A DNA stretch of 64,000 bases from the NCBI RefSeq assembly GCF_017745215.1, contig NZ_JAGHZV010000021.1, forward strand, positions 21,564 through 85,563. Direction: 5' to 3'. The stretch's first letter is position 1. The number at the start of each line of letters is the position of its first letter. The notes below the pieces were generated by a model that ran no database searches, was not told the origin of the DNA, and saw only the letters and a list, made by a program, of their open reading frames with translations. Of this stretch, positions 22,799 through 32,707 are shown one piece after another. Origin of the DNA: Sphingomonas sp. (GTDB lineage: Bacteria > Pseudomonadota > Alphaproteobacteria > Sphingomonadales > Sphingomonadaceae). A program made the position numbers and the translations under genes.

Positions 22799-23236
22799 AT
22801 GCGCTATTACCTCGACGTCGAGATGAACGGCTTCGGCGGGCCGCTGATCTCGATGGCGCTGGTGCCCGAGGACGAGGGCCTGCCCGCCTTTTACGAAGCG
22901 CTCGACTGCCCCGATCCGACACCCTGGGTCGCCGAGCATGTCATCCCCGTGCTCGGCATCGCACCGATCTCGCGCGCCGAATTCGCCGGGAAGCTCGAAC
23001 GCTATCTCCACGACGTCGAATGGCCCGTCCTCGTCGCCGACTGGCCCGAGGACATCGCCAGGGCCGCCGAAGCGATGATCGTCGCGCCGGGGCGGCGGAT
23101 CGCGGTGCGCCAGGTCCGCTTCGAGCTCTGCGACCCGCCCGCCTTCGATGCCGCGGTCGCGAGCGCGGTGCCGCACAACGCCTATCACGACGCCGTCGCG
23201 CTGCGCCGCCACATGCTCGACCGCGGCTGCGACTGA
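22799..23236 (+). CDS. Putative DEDDh 3'-5' exonuclease-like protein
   Basis: MRYYLDVEMNGFGGPLISMALVPED... (D-x-E, I-S-M-A-L-V), later D residues and HNAYHDAVALRRHM. Confidence 0.55.
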   Translation: MRYYLDVEMNGFGGPLISMALVPEDEGLPAFYEALDCPDPTPWVAEHVIPVLGIAPISRAEFAGKLERYLHDVEWPVLVADWPEDIARAAEAMIVAPGRRIAVRQVRFELCDPPAFDAAVASAVPHNAYHDAVALRRHMLDRGCD

Positions 23237-23259
23237 CCTCGTTCAAGCGGCGCTTGCCG

Positions 23260-23952
23260 CTAGGCGATCAGCGCCGCCACTTCCTCGAAGCTCCAGGCGA
23301 TGTCGCGCACGCCCAGCGCGCGCAGCCGCTCGGCATGGTCTGGGCCGCAATGGCTGCCCGCGACGAGCCCGATGACATGCGCGCCCGAGGCGACCGCGCC
23401 GGTCACGCCCACCGGTGAATCCTCGAGGATCGCGCAGCGTGCGATGTCGACACCCAGCTTCTCGGCGGCGTGGAGATAGAGGTCGGGCGCCGGCTTGCCG
23501 CGCTCGACATGCTCGCGGCCGCTGAAGATCCACGCACCGAAGTCCTGGCGCAGCCCGAGGTGCTCGAGGTGCGTCTCGATCCAGTGGCTGGTGCTCGACG
23601 AGGTGATCGCGCGCGGCAGCCCGCGCGGCAGCGCCGAGACGAAGCCGATCGCACCCGCCACGGCGTCGAGCCCCTGTTCGAGCACGCGCGCGTCCTCGGC
23701 CTGGCGCGCTTCATGGAAGCCCTCGGGGATCGCGCGGCCGATCCAGCGCTCGATCGCGGCGAGGAAGTCGCCGCCGGCGAGCCCCATGAAATTGGCCATC
23801 GATTCCTCGGGCGTGGTCGGATGCCCTGCCGCGGTGAGGAACTCGGCGATCTGGCGGTTGCCGGCATATTCGCTTTCGAGCAGCACCCCGTCGAAATCGA
23901 AGAGGATCGCATCGAAGCGGACCGCGAGCGGCCGGGCGGCGGAGAGTGTCAT
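23260..23952 (-). CDS. HAD superfamily hydrolase (beta-phosphoglucomutase-like)
   Basis: FDAILFDFDGVLLESEYAGNRQIAEFL; ITSSSTSHWIETHLEHLGL; CAILEDSPVGVTGAVASG. Confidence 0.93.
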   Translation of the reverse strand: MTLSAARPLAVRFDAILFDFDGVLLESEYAGNRQIAEFLTAAGHPTTPEESMANFMGLAGGDFLAAIERWIGRAIPEGFHEARQAEDARVLEQGLDAVAGAIGFVSALPRGLPRAITSSSTSHWIETHLEHLGLRQDFGAWIFSGREHVERGKPAPDLYLHAAEKLGVDIARCAILEDSPVGVTGAVASGAHVIGLVAGSHCGPDHAERLRALGVRDIAWSFEEVAALIA

Positions 23953-24629
23953 GCGCGGTCCCCGAACAGCGCGGTGCCGACACGGGCATGGGTGGCGCCG
24001 AGCGTCACTGCCGTCTCGAAATCGCCCGACATGCCCATGCTCAGCGCCATGACGTCATGGTCCCGCGCGAGCTTGGCAAGCAGCGCGAAATAGGGCGCGG
24101 GCTCGACGTCGAGAGGCGGCACGCACATCAGCCCGGCGACGGGCAGCGCCGCGGCGCGCGCCTCGGCGAGCAGAACGGGCAGCGCCTCAACCGGGCAGCC
24201 GCCCTTCTGCGGCTCGTCGCCGATGTTGACCTGGACGAAGCACGGCGGACGGCGATCGGCCTTGTCCATCGCCCTGGCCAGCGCGACGACGAGCGAGGGC
24301 CGGTCGACCGAATGGATCGCGTCGAACAGCGCGATCGCTTCCTCGGCCTTGTTCGACTGGAGCTGGCCGACGAGGTGAAGCTCGATTCCCGGCGTCTCCT
24401 CGCGGAGCGCCGGCCACTTGGCGGCGGCTTCCTGCACGCGGTTCTCGCCGAAGACGCGCTGGCCCGCGGCGATCAGCGGGCGGATCGCTTCGGCCTCGTG
24501 CGTCTTGGAGATGGCGATCAGCGTCACGTCGGCGGGCGCGCGGCCGGCGAGATGCGCGGCACGGGCGATCCGCTCACGGACTCCCTCGAGGCGCTGGCTC
24601 GCCCCGCGGCTGGCATCGTCTGTTGGCAT
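23949..24629 (-). CDS. YggS family pyridoxal-phosphate homeostasis protein
   Basis: VTLIAISKTHEAEAIRPLIAAGQRVFGENRVQEAAAKWPAL...LHLVGQLQSNKAEEAIALFDAIHSVDR. Confidence 0.95.
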   Translation of the reverse strand: MPTDDASRGASQRLEGVRERIARAAHLAGRAPADVTLIAISKTHEAEAIRPLIAAGQRVFGENRVQEAAAKWPALREETPGIELHLVGQLQSNKAEEAIALFDAIHSVDRPSLVVALARAMDKADRRPPCFVQVNIGDEPQKGGCPVEALPVLLAEARAAALPVAGLMCVPPLDVEPAPYFALLAKLARDHDVMALSMGMSGDFETAVTLGATHARVGTALFGDRA

Positions 24630-24651
24630 GCCCGCCGCTATAGGAGGCCCG

Positions 24652-25182
24652 ATGCGCCCCCGCCACCCCCCGATTCCGCGCCTGTGGCTGATGACCGACC
24701 CGCGCCAGGGCGAGTCGCTATGGACCGCGCTCGAACGGCTGCCGTGCGGCGCGGGCGTGGTGTTCCGCCACTATCAGCTGGCCCCGGCCGAGCGGCGGGC
24801 GCTGTTCCGGAAGATCGCGAAGGTTGCCCAGAGACGGCGCCTCACCCTGGTGGCGGCGGGCGAGGAACGGCTCGGGCGGGGCCCGTTGGGAATCCACAAC
24901 AGGCGCGGTGGCCCGCAGGCCTTCCCGCGAACCGCAGCGGCGCACAGCCGGCGCGAGGCGATCACGGCGATCCGGAGCGGCGTCGATGCGATCTTCGTCT
25001 CGCCGGTGTTCGCGAGTCGGTCGCACCCCGGCGCCAAGCCGCTGGGGCGCGTGCGATTCGGCCTGCTGGTCCGGGACCTGGGCGCGCCGGTGATCGCGCT
25101 CGGCGGGATGGATGCCAGGCGCGCGCGCAGCCTCAGCCCGATGGCAATCCACGGCTGGGCGGCAATCGACGCCTGGGGTTAG
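24652..25182 (+). CDS. Thiamine-phosphate synthase/TenI-like protein (divergent)
   Basis: PRLWLMTDPRQGESLWTALERLPCGAGVVFRHY...GVDAIFVSPVFASRSHPGAKPLG...PVIALGGMD; RBS AGGAGG upstream. Confidence 0.75.
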   Translation: MRPRHPPIPRLWLMTDPRQGESLWTALERLPCGAGVVFRHYQLAPAERRALFRKIAKVAQRRRLTLVAAGEERLGRGPLGIHNRRGGPQAFPRTAAAHSRREAITAIRSGVDAIFVSPVFASRSHPGAKPLGRVRFGLLVRDLGAPVIALGGMDARRARSLSPMAIHGWAAIDAWG

Positions 25183-25910
25183 AAGCGGAAGGCAGTGCCG
25201 ACGTACACCGCCTGGCTGTCGCGCGGCTGGTTGGTCAGCTGCGGCAGGCGGTCGCGATCGGCCTTGTAACGCACGCCCGCAGTCACATCGAGGTTGCGCG
25301 TCAGGCGGTACGACCCGCCGACATCGATCGAATAGCTTGCGGCGTCGCCGATCGGCGTCGGCGTGCTGGTGAGCGGCGTATCGGTGCCGGCAGTGATGCG
25401 GCCACCCGCACGCTTGCCGGTATAGGCGAGCGACACTTCGCGATGCTCGCCGCTGCCCGGCTGGGCCACGAGATCGACATGCGCGATATCGCCCGAGACC
25501 GACAGCCGCTTCCACGCGACCGAAACGCCGAGATTATAGGCGATCGGCTGAAGCCCCACGGTCGCGGCCGGCGCAACCGGATCGGCGCGATCGACCGGCT
25601 TGGGCACGCGAGTCGACGCCGCGCGGACCGCGATCGCCACCACCGGCGCCTTCGAATCGCGCGATTCGGATGGCGTGAAGCGGAAGCTGCTCGACGGCAA
25701 CCCGCTCCGCGCGAGCATCGCAGCGAGCTTCGGATCGGCCGAGGCCGGCGTGAACACGCCGAATTGTCCATTGCTCACAGCCACTTGGCGCTTCGCCGCA
25801 TGGCCGGGATGCGTTTCCTGGGCACGAAGCGCGGGCGCGACGAAAAGCGCGGCGACGGCAACCGTCCCCAGCGCAATTCCCCCCATCCAGCGTTCCACGC
25901 GCATCGTCAT
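25179..25910 (-). CDS. Putative outer-membrane beta-barrel protein
   Basis: Signal peptide ending ALRAQ; alternating beta-strand C-terminal half ending in GTAFRF. Confidence 0.6.
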   Translation of the reverse strand: MTMRVERWMGGIALGTVAVAALFVAPALRAQETHPGHAAKRQVAVSNGQFGVFTPASADPKLAAMLARSGLPSSSFRFTPSESRDSKAPVVAIAVRAASTRVPKPVDRADPVAPAATVGLQPIAYNLGVSVAWKRLSVSGDIAHVDLVAQPGSGEHREVSLAYTGKRAGGRITAGTDTPLTSTPTPIGDAASYSIDVGGSYRLTRNLDVTAGVRYKADRDRLPQLTNQPRDSQAVYVGTAFRF

Positions 25911-26128
25911 TCCTTCTATTTGGGTCGGCCTATCACGAATCGGAAGCCCGGTGCCACAAGTGGTTGCAGATTCCTCCGGACTGTTGCGCCACGCCCACAG
26001 AGTCTTAACGCGGGACGTTAACGCGAACCCCTCGCCAAGCCGTCCTCGTCCATCGCACCGGCCCGCCTTGCTCCCGCCACATCAGCTTCTATAGATGCAA
26101 GCCGCCTGAACCATAATCGCCATTTGGG

Positions 26129-26575
26129 ATGCCATTGATGAACCGCCTGCTGCGCATTGCGATCCTCGGGTCGCTCGTTCTTCCGCTCGCCGCCTGCGGC
26201 CATCATGGCGGGAAGCGCCCGAATGCCGATCTCGCCGCGTCGCAGGTGACCACGATCGGCGTGAACTCCTATCTGTGGCGCGCGACGCTCGACACGCTGA
26301 GCTTCATGCCGCTGCTCCAGACCGATTCGAACGGCGGCGTGATCGTGACCGACTGGTTCACCAACCCCAACGTCTCGACCGAGCGGATGAAGGTGACGGT
26401 GACGATCCTCGACCGGGATCTCCGTGCCGACGCCCTGCGCGTCGCGGCGCTGCGCCAGGTCAACCGCAACGGCCAGTGGGTCGATGTCCCGGTGCAGGCG
26501 GCGACGGTGCAGAAGCTCGAGGACATCATCCTCACCCGCGCCCGCGACCTTCGCCGCTCGGCGATCGTCGACTAA
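26129..26575 (+). CDS. DUF3576-type lipoprotein
   Basis: Lipobox LPLAACG; GVNSYLWRATLDTLSFMPLLQTDSNGGVIVTDWFTNP. Confidence 0.88.
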   Translation: MPLMNRLLRIAILGSLVLPLAACGHHGGKRPNADLAASQVTTIGVNSYLWRATLDTLSFMPLLQTDSNGGVIVTDWFTNPNVSTERMKVTVTILDRDLRADALRVAALRQVNRNGQWVDVPVQAATVQKLEDIILTRARDLRRSAIVD

Positions 26576-26597
26576 GCGCTTTCCGCTTTCCAGAATC

Positions 26598-26677
26598 GTC
26601 ATCCCGGCGAAAGCCGGGATCCAGGGTCTCAAGCGGCATCGCCCTTGGCTCTGGATCCCGGCTTTCGCCGGGATGAC
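26598..26677. repeat. REP/BIME-type palindromic repeat
   Basis: GTCATCCCGGCGAAAGCCGGGATCCAG ... CTGGATCCCGGCTTTCGCCGGGATGAC. Confidence 0.92.
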
Positions 26678-26748
26678 GTCGTTTGTGCTCGGGTTGAGGC
26701 CAGCCAGCCCTTGATTGTGCGCCCTCCCCGCCCTTAGTGCCTCCAGCC

Positions 26749-29298
26749 ATGCAGAAGGAAACCCCAGTGTCGCGGTTCAACGCGCTCAAGGCCGACGCCC
26801 ATTGGCAGAAGGTGTGGGACGACGCCCGCACCTTCGCCGCGCGCGACGACAGCCCCAAGCCCAAGTCCTACGTCCTTGAGATGTTCCCCTATCCTTCGGG
26901 GCGCATCCACATGGGGCACGTCCGCAACTATACGATGGGCGACGTGCTCGCGCGCTTCCGGCGGATGAAGGGCATGGAAGTGCTCCACCCGATGGGTTGG
27001 GACGCGTTCGGCATGCCCGCCGAAAATGCGGCGATGGAGAAGAAGGTCCACCCCGGCAGCTGGACCCGCGCCAACATCGCGACGATGAAGGCCCAGTTGA
27101 AGCGCCTCGGCTTCGCGCTCGACTGGACGCGCGAGCTCGCGACCTGCGAGCCCGACTATTACGGCCAGGAACAGGCGCTGTTCCTCGACCTCCATGCCGC
27201 GGGGCTGGTCTATCGCAAGGAATCGGCGGTCAACTGGGACCCGGTCGACATGACCGTGCTCGCCAACGAGCAGGTGATCGACGGGCGCGGCTGGCGCTCG
27301 GGCGCGCTGGTCGAGCGGCGCAAGCTGAGCCAGTGGTTCCTGAAGATCACCCAGTTCGCCGACGACCTGCTGGAGGGCCTCCAGGGCCTCGAGCATTGGC
27401 CCGACAAGGTGAAGCTGATGCAGGAGAACTGGATCGGCAAGTCCGAGGGCCTGCAGTTCCGCTTCGCGCTGACCGGCAACGACACCGGCTCCAGCGACGT
27501 CGAGGTGTTCACCACGCGCCCCGACACGATCTTCGGATCGAGCTTCGTCGCGATCGCGGCGGACCATCCGATCGCGCAGGCGCTGGGCGCCGCCAACCCC
27601 GACGTCGCCGCCTTCATCGAGGCATGCAAGGCGGGCGGCACCAGCGCGGCCGAGATCGAGACGCAGGAGAAGCTGGGTTACGACACCGGCATCCGCGCGG
27701 TGCATCCCTTTGATCCGGCGTGGGAATTGCCGCTGTACATCGCCAATTTCGTGCTGATGGACTATGGCACCGGCGCCGTCTTCGGCGTGCCGGCGCACGA
27801 CCAGCGCGACTTCGAATTCGCGACCAAATACAACCTGCCGATCCGCCGAGTCGTCTCGGACGGCGACAAGGTGCTGCCCGACTTCCACGAGTCCGAGGCC
27901 TGGTCGGGCCCGGGCAGCCTGGTGAACTCGCACTTCCTCGACGGGCTCGACATCGCCCAGGCCAAGCGCGAAGTGATCACGCGTGCCGAAGCGGGCGGCT
28001 GGGGCACCGGCACCACCGTGTGGCGGCTGCGCGACTGGGGGGTGAGCCGCCAGCGCTATTGGGGCACGCCGATCCCGATCATCCATTGCGATGCCTGCGG
28101 CCCCATGCCCGTGCCGCGCGACCAGCTGCCGGTGGTGCTGCCCGAGGATGTCAGCTTCGAGGTCCCCGGCAACCCGCTTGACCGCCATCCGACCTGGAAG
28201 CATGTCGACTGCCCGGGTTGCGGCGGCAAGGCGCGGCGCGAGACCGACACGCTCGACACCTTCGTCGATTCGTCCTGGTATTTCATCCGCTTCGCCAGCC
28301 AGCCGGATAACAAACCGTTCGACAAGGCGGTCGCCGAGCAATGGCTGCCGGTGGGCCAGTACATCGGCGGGGTGGAGCATGCGATCCTCCACCTGCTCTA
28401 CGCGCGCTTCTGGACGCGGGCGCTGAAGCACATGGGGATGCTCGACGTGGCCGAGCCCTTCGCGGGGCTGTTCACCCAGGGCATGGTGACGCATTTGAGC
28501 TTCTTCAACGAAGACAAGAGCAGCGGGCGCATCACCTGGTATCCTCCCGACGATGTCGACTTCGACGGAAAGACCGCCAAGCTCCGCGCCGACGGTTCGC
28601 CGGTGACGGTCGGCCGCGTCGAGAAGATGTCGAAGACCAAGAAGAACACCGTCGATCCGGAACCGATCGTCGACCAATATGGCGCGGACGCGGTGCGCTG
28701 GTTCATGCTCTCCGACTCGCCGCCCGAGCGCGACCTGGAGTGGAGCGAGAACGGCATCCAGGGCTCGTGGCGCTTCGTCCAGCGGCTGTGGCGGCTCTTC
28801 GCCGAGCCGACCGACGCCGAGGGCGCCGATGCCGAGCTCGACAAGAAGCTCCATCGTACCATCGCCGGCGTCGCCGAGGACATCGAGGCGTTGTCGTTCA
28901 ACAAGGCCGTCGCCAAGCTCTACGAGCTGGTGAACGCGATCGAGCGCGCCAAGCCCTCCGCCTCGCGCGCGACCGCGGTGCGCACGCTGGCACGAATCGC
29001 CGCGCCGATGGTTCCGCACCTGGCGGAGGAGGCCTGGGTCGCGATGGGCGAGGCCGGCCTGATCGCCGACGCGGCCTGGCCCGAGGTGGACCCCGTGCTG
29101 CTGGTGGACGATGAAGTGACGATCGCGGTGCAAGTGAATGGCAAGCTGCGCGACACGCTGCTATTGCCAAAGGGCGCGCCCCGCGAGACCGCGGAGGCGG
29201 CCGCGCTGGCGTCGGAGAACGTCCAGCGCGCGCTCGAAGGAAAGGCGCCGAAGAAAGTGATCGTCGTGCCCGACCGGCTGGTGAACCTCGTCGCATGA
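26749..29298 (+). CDS. leuS: Leucyl-tRNA synthetase
   Basis: YVLEMFPYPSGRIHMGHVRNYTMGDVLARF; MSKTKKNTVDPEPIVDQYGADAVRWFMLSDSPPERDLEW. Confidence 0.98.
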   Translation: MQKETPVSRFNALKADAHWQKVWDDARTFAARDDSPKPKSYVLEMFPYPSGRIHMGHVRNYTMGDVLARFRRMKGMEVLHPMGWDAFGMPAENAAMEKKVHPGSWTRANIATMKAQLKRLGFALDWTRELATCEPDYYGQEQALFLDLHAAGLVYRKESAVNWDPVDMTVLANEQVIDGRGWRSGALVERRKLSQWFLKITQFADDLLEGLQGLEHWPDKVKLMQENWIGKSEGLQFRFALTGNDTGSSDVEVFTTRPDTIFGSSFVAIAADHPIAQALGAANPDVAAFIEACKAGGTSAAEIETQEKLGYDTGIRAVHPFDPAWELPLYIANFVLMDYGTGAVFGVPAHDQRDFEFATKYNLPIRRVVSDGDKVLPDFHESEAWSGPGSLVNSHFLDGLDIAQAKREVITRAEAGGWGTGTTVWRLRDWGVSRQRYWGTPIPIIHCDACGPMPVPRDQLPVVLPEDVSFEVPGNPLDRHPTWKHVDCPGCGGKARRETDTLDTFVDSSWYFIRFASQPDNKPFDKAVAEQWLPVGQYIGGVEHAILHLLYARFWTRALKHMGMLDVAEPFAGLFTQGMVTHLSFFNEDKSSGRITWYPPDDVDFDGKTAKLRADGSPVTVGRVEKMSKTKKNTVDPEPIVDQYGADAVRWFMLSDSPPERDLEWSENGIQGSWRFVQRLWRLFAEPTDAEGADAELDKKLHRTIAGVAEDIEALSFNKAVAKLYELVNAIERAKPSASRATAVRTLARIAAPMVPHLAEEAWVAMGEAGLIADAAWPEVDPVLLVDDEVTIAVQVNGKLRDTLLLPKGAPRETAEAAALASENVQRALEGKAPKKVIVVPDRLVNLVA

Positions 29299-29792
29299 CG
29301 CGCGCCGCCCTCCTGCTCGCCGCGGCTGCGCTCGCGCTCTCCGGCTGCTCGCTCCGCCCGCTCTACGGCGGCGGCGAGGCCGGGCCGGTGCAGACCACCT
29401 TCGCCTCGGTCCAGGTCGCGCCGATCGAGGGCCAGGCGGGCTGGCTGGTCGCCAATGCGCTCAAGGACAGGCTCGAGATGGGCGGCGGCCAGGCGGCGCG
29501 CTACCGGCTCGAGGTCAAGCTCGACGACCGGATCTCGGGCCTCGGCGTGCGCAGCGACGACAGCGTTGCGCGCGAGCGGCGGACCCTGCGCGCGCGCTTC
29601 CAGCTCGTCGACCTGCAATCGGGCGCCGTCGTGCTCGACGCGACCGCAGGGTCGGACGCCGGCGTCGACGTGGTGGGCTCCGAATATGCGACGATCGCGG
29701 CCGAGCGCTCGGCGCTCGAGCGGCTCTCCGGCATCGTCGCCGACCAGATCGTGGCCCGCGTCGCACGATTCGCCCAGACCACCGCCAAATGA
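29295..29792 (+). CDS. lptE: LPS assembly lipoprotein LptE
   Basis: Lipobox LALSGCSLRPLYG; leuS-lptE-holA order. Confidence 0.88.
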   Translation: MTRAALLLAAAALALSGCSLRPLYGGGEAGPVQTTFASVQVAPIEGQAGWLVANALKDRLEMGGGQAARYRLEVKLDDRISGLGVRSDDSVARERRTLRARFQLVDLQSGAVVLDATAGSDAGVDVVGSEYATIAAERSALERLSGIVADQIVARVARFAQTTAK

Positions 29793-30811
29793 AGGCAAGC
29801 GCGGCGCAGATCCGCGCCGAGCTCGACAAGCCGAGCGGGCGGTTCCGCATCTACCTCCTCCACGGCCCCGACGAATCGGGCGCGGCCGAGCTGGCCGAGC
29901 GGCTGATCCGCGCGATGGGCCCGGGCACCGAGCGTGTCGACATCGACCCAAGGCGGCTGCGCGATTCGCCGGGCCTGCTCGCCGACGAAGCCGCGTCGAT
30001 GTCGCTGTTCGGCGAGAAGCGGCTGATCCGTCTGATGGGCGCGGATGAGGCCTGCGCCGAAGCCTTCAACCTGCTGATCGGCGCCGAAGCCGCGGGCAAT
30101 CCGGTGGTCGCGATCGGGCCGGGGCTCAAGGCAAGCGGCAAGCTGGTCAAGCTCGCGGTCGCGGCACCCTCGGCGATGGCGCACGGCTGCTATGTGCCCG
30201 AGGCAGGCGAGATCACGCGGATCGCGGCGATGATCGCGCGCGAGCACGGGCTGCGCCTCACCAGCGACGTGCCCCAGCGGCTCGCTGCGGCCTGCGGCGG
30301 CGATCGCGCGATCCTGACGCGCGAGATCGAGAAGCTTGCGCTCTACCTCGATTCGGCGCCCGACCGCCCCAAGGAAGCCGACGGCCGCGCGCTCGACGCG
30401 GTGGGCGCCGACCTGGGCGAGGCCGAAGCTTCGGGGGTGATCGACGCCGTGATCGACGGGCGCGTCGCCGAAGTGGGCGAGGAGCTCGCGCGGCTGGCCG
30501 AATCGGGCGGGCAGACCATCCCGCTGATGCGCCAGCTCGCGCGACGGCTGCTGACCCTCGCCGAGCTCCGCAGCGAAGTCGATGCCGGCGCGGACATCGA
30601 CGATGTCATTGAAAAACATCGAATCTTCTTCCGTGAGAAAGCCTCGACCGCTCGGGCGCTGCGACGCTGGAACGCGGTCCAGCTCGCCCGCGCGCTTGAT
30701 CGCGTCCGCAAGGCCGAGCGCGGGCTGATGCACGGGTCGAGCGCAGGCGATGTGCTCGCCGAAGCCGAATGCGTTGCCGTGACGCGCGCCGCGGCCCGGG
30801 CGCGGGCCTGA
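29789..30811 (+). CDS. holA: DNA polymerase III subunit delta
   Basis: FRIYLLHGPDESGAAELAERLIRA; LTREIEKLALYL; position after leuS-lptE. Confidence 0.93.
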   Translation: MKASAAQIRAELDKPSGRFRIYLLHGPDESGAAELAERLIRAMGPGTERVDIDPRRLRDSPGLLADEAASMSLFGEKRLIRLMGADEACAEAFNLLIGAEAAGNPVVAIGPGLKASGKLVKLAVAAPSAMAHGCYVPEAGEITRIAAMIAREHGLRLTSDVPQRLAAACGGDRAILTREIEKLALYLDSAPDRPKEADGRALDAVGADLGEAEASGVIDAVIDGRVAEVGEELARLAESGGQTIPLMRQLARRLLTLAELRSEVDAGADIDDVIEKHRIFFREKASTARALRRWNAVQLARALDRVRKAERGLMHGSSAGDVLAEAECVAVTRAAARARA

Positions 30812-31004
30812 ACCGCCGACTTCCGGCGATCGACTCGAGTCGCAGGCCGATCGGCCGCCGAAAAGTCACAAGAGTCACAACCCGTCGCGGCGAATCCGGC
30901 GTCCGGCCCCTGCCAGGTTCAAAAAGCGGCGGGATTCCCCCAGCCGCGCCAGCCAAGCACCCGAATTCCTACATTGCAATCGGTCGCGGTCCGGGGCGAG
31001 TTTC

Positions 31005-31922
31005 TTAGATCCGCTCGCCCGAAAGCCGCTGGCAGACCATGTCGAGCTGGTCGAGCGTCGAATAGGACAGCGTCAGCGTGCCGCCCTTCGCCCCGTGCGC
31101 GATGCGGATGTTGAGCCCGAGCACGTCGCCCAGATGTCGTTCGAGCGCCTCGATATCGGCGTCGCGGTCGCCCCTGGCCTTGCGCTTGAGCACCGGCTTG
31201 GACTCGCGGACGAGCTTCTCGGTGTCGCGGACCGAAAGGTCCTTGTCGATCACGACGCGCGCGAGCTTCTCGGCGTCAGGCACGCCGATCAGCGCGCGGG
31301 CATGGCCCATGTCGAGCGCACCCTCCATCACCATCTGGCGGACCGGCGTCGGAAGATCGAGCAATCGCAACAGGTTGGCAATGTGGCTGCGCGACTTGTG
31401 GACGAGCCGGCCAAGCGCTTCCTGGGTGTGGCCGAACTCCTGGATCAGCCGCGAATAGCCCTCGGCCTCCTCGATCGCGTTGAGGTCCTTGCGCTGGATA
31501 TTCTCGATCAGCGCGATCTCGAGCGTCTCGGCATCGTCGAGTTCGCGGACGATCACCGGCACTTCGTGGAGCCGCGCGCGCTGCGCCGCGCGCCAGCGGC
31601 GCTCGCCGGCGACGATCTGGTAGTTGTGCCCCTGCGGGCGGACCATGATCGGCTGGATCAGCCCGCGCGTGGCGATCGACTTGGCGAGCTCCTCGAGCGC
31701 ATCCTCGTCGAAGAAGCGGCGCGGCTGGCCCGGGTGCGGCACCAGCGAGCTCACCGGTAGCATGCGGATCCCGGAGTTCGCTTCGGGCGTGCCGCCCACC
31801 GGCTCCTCGCGCGCATTGTCGCCGAGCAGCGCCGAAAGGCCACGACCGAGCCCGGGGCGCGGCTTGCGCGACGCAGTGGCGGGGCTCAGGGGCGCGGTGG
31901 GCACGGGCGTCTCGGTCGTCAT
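31005..31922 (-). CDS. parB: Chromosome partitioning protein ParB
   Basis: GLGRGLSALLGD; LIQPIMVRPQGHNYQIVAGERRWRAAQRA; ALIENIQRKDLNAIEEAEGYSRL. Confidence 0.98.
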   Translation of the reverse strand: MTTETPVPTAPLSPATASRKPRPGLGRGLSALLGDNAREEPVGGTPEANSGIRMLPVSSLVPHPGQPRRFFDEDALEELAKSIATRGLIQPIMVRPQGHNYQIVAGERRWRAAQRARLHEVPVIVRELDDAETLEIALIENIQRKDLNAIEEAEGYSRLIQEFGHTQEALGRLVHKSRSHIANLLRLLDLPTPVRQMVMEGALDMGHARALIGVPDAEKLARVVIDKDLSVRDTEKLVRESKPVLKRKARGDRDADIEALERHLGDVLGLNIRIAHGAKGGTLTLSYSTLDQLDMVCQRLSGERI

Positions 31923-32707
31923 GCGGCCTTCTTGTGCTTGGGCAGGCGCTCGATCACTTCACGCGCCAGCGCGATATAGGCTTCGGAACCGGAGCATTTG
32001 TAATCGTAGATCAGCGCCGGCACGCCGTGGCTCGGTGCTTCGGACAGGCGGACGTTGCGCGGGATCACCGTGTCGAACACCACGCGGCCGAGCACCGCGC
32101 GAACGTCGTCCGAGACCTGGTCGGTCAGCCGGTTGCGCCGATCGTACATCGTCAGCACCACGCCGAGGATCGACAGGCCGGGATTGAAGCGGCTGCGGAT
32201 CCGCTCGACGGTGTTGAGCAGCTGGCTGAGCCCCTCGAGCGCGAAGAATTCGCACTGGAGCGGGACGAGCAGCGCATGCGCCGCGACCATCGCGTTGATC
32301 GTCAGCAGCCCCAGCGACGGCGGGCAATCGATCAGGATGACGTCCCAGCGCGACCCCGCCGCGGTGCTCCGCGCGATCGCGCCGTCAAGCCGGTGGGTGC
32401 GCGCCTCGAACTCGATCAGCTCGATCTCGGCGCCCGAAAGATCCTGCGTCGCCGGCACGATGTCGAGCCCGGGGACCTTGGTGGGGATGGTGACCTCTTC
32501 GAGCGTCACGTCGCTCACCAACAGGTCGTAGCTCGAATGCTCGCGATCGGCGCGCAGGATGCCGAGCCCGGTCGAGGCGTTGCCCTGGGGATCGAGATCG
32601 ATCAGCAGCACGCGCTTGCCGATCGCGGCGAGCGCGGTGCCGACGTTGATGGCCGTGGTGGTCTTGCCCACCCCGCCCTTTTGATTGGCAATCGCGATGC
32701 AGATCAT
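31919..32707 (-). CDS. parA: Chromosome partitioning ATPase ParA
   Basis: CIAIANQKGGVGKTTTAINVGTALAAIGKRVLLIDLDPQGNASTGLG. Confidence 0.98.
   Translation of the reverse strand: MICIAIANQKGGVGKTTTAINVGTALAAIGKRVLLIDLDPQGNASTGLGILRADREHSSYDLLVSDVTLEEVTIPTKVPGLDIVPATQDLSGAEIELIEFEARTHRLDGAIARSTAAGSRWDVILIDCPPSLGLLTINAMVAAHALLVPLQCEFFALEGLSQLLNTVERIRSRFNPGLSILGVVLTMYDRRNRLTDQVSDDVRAVLGRVVFDTVIPRNVRLSEAPSHGVPALIYDYKCSGSEAYIALAREVIERLPKHKKAA

Noticed and set aside
26005-26021. Possible CtrA box (TTAA...TTAA)
   Set aside because: Spacing is 9 nt rather than the consensus 7; kept only as a direct-repeat observation
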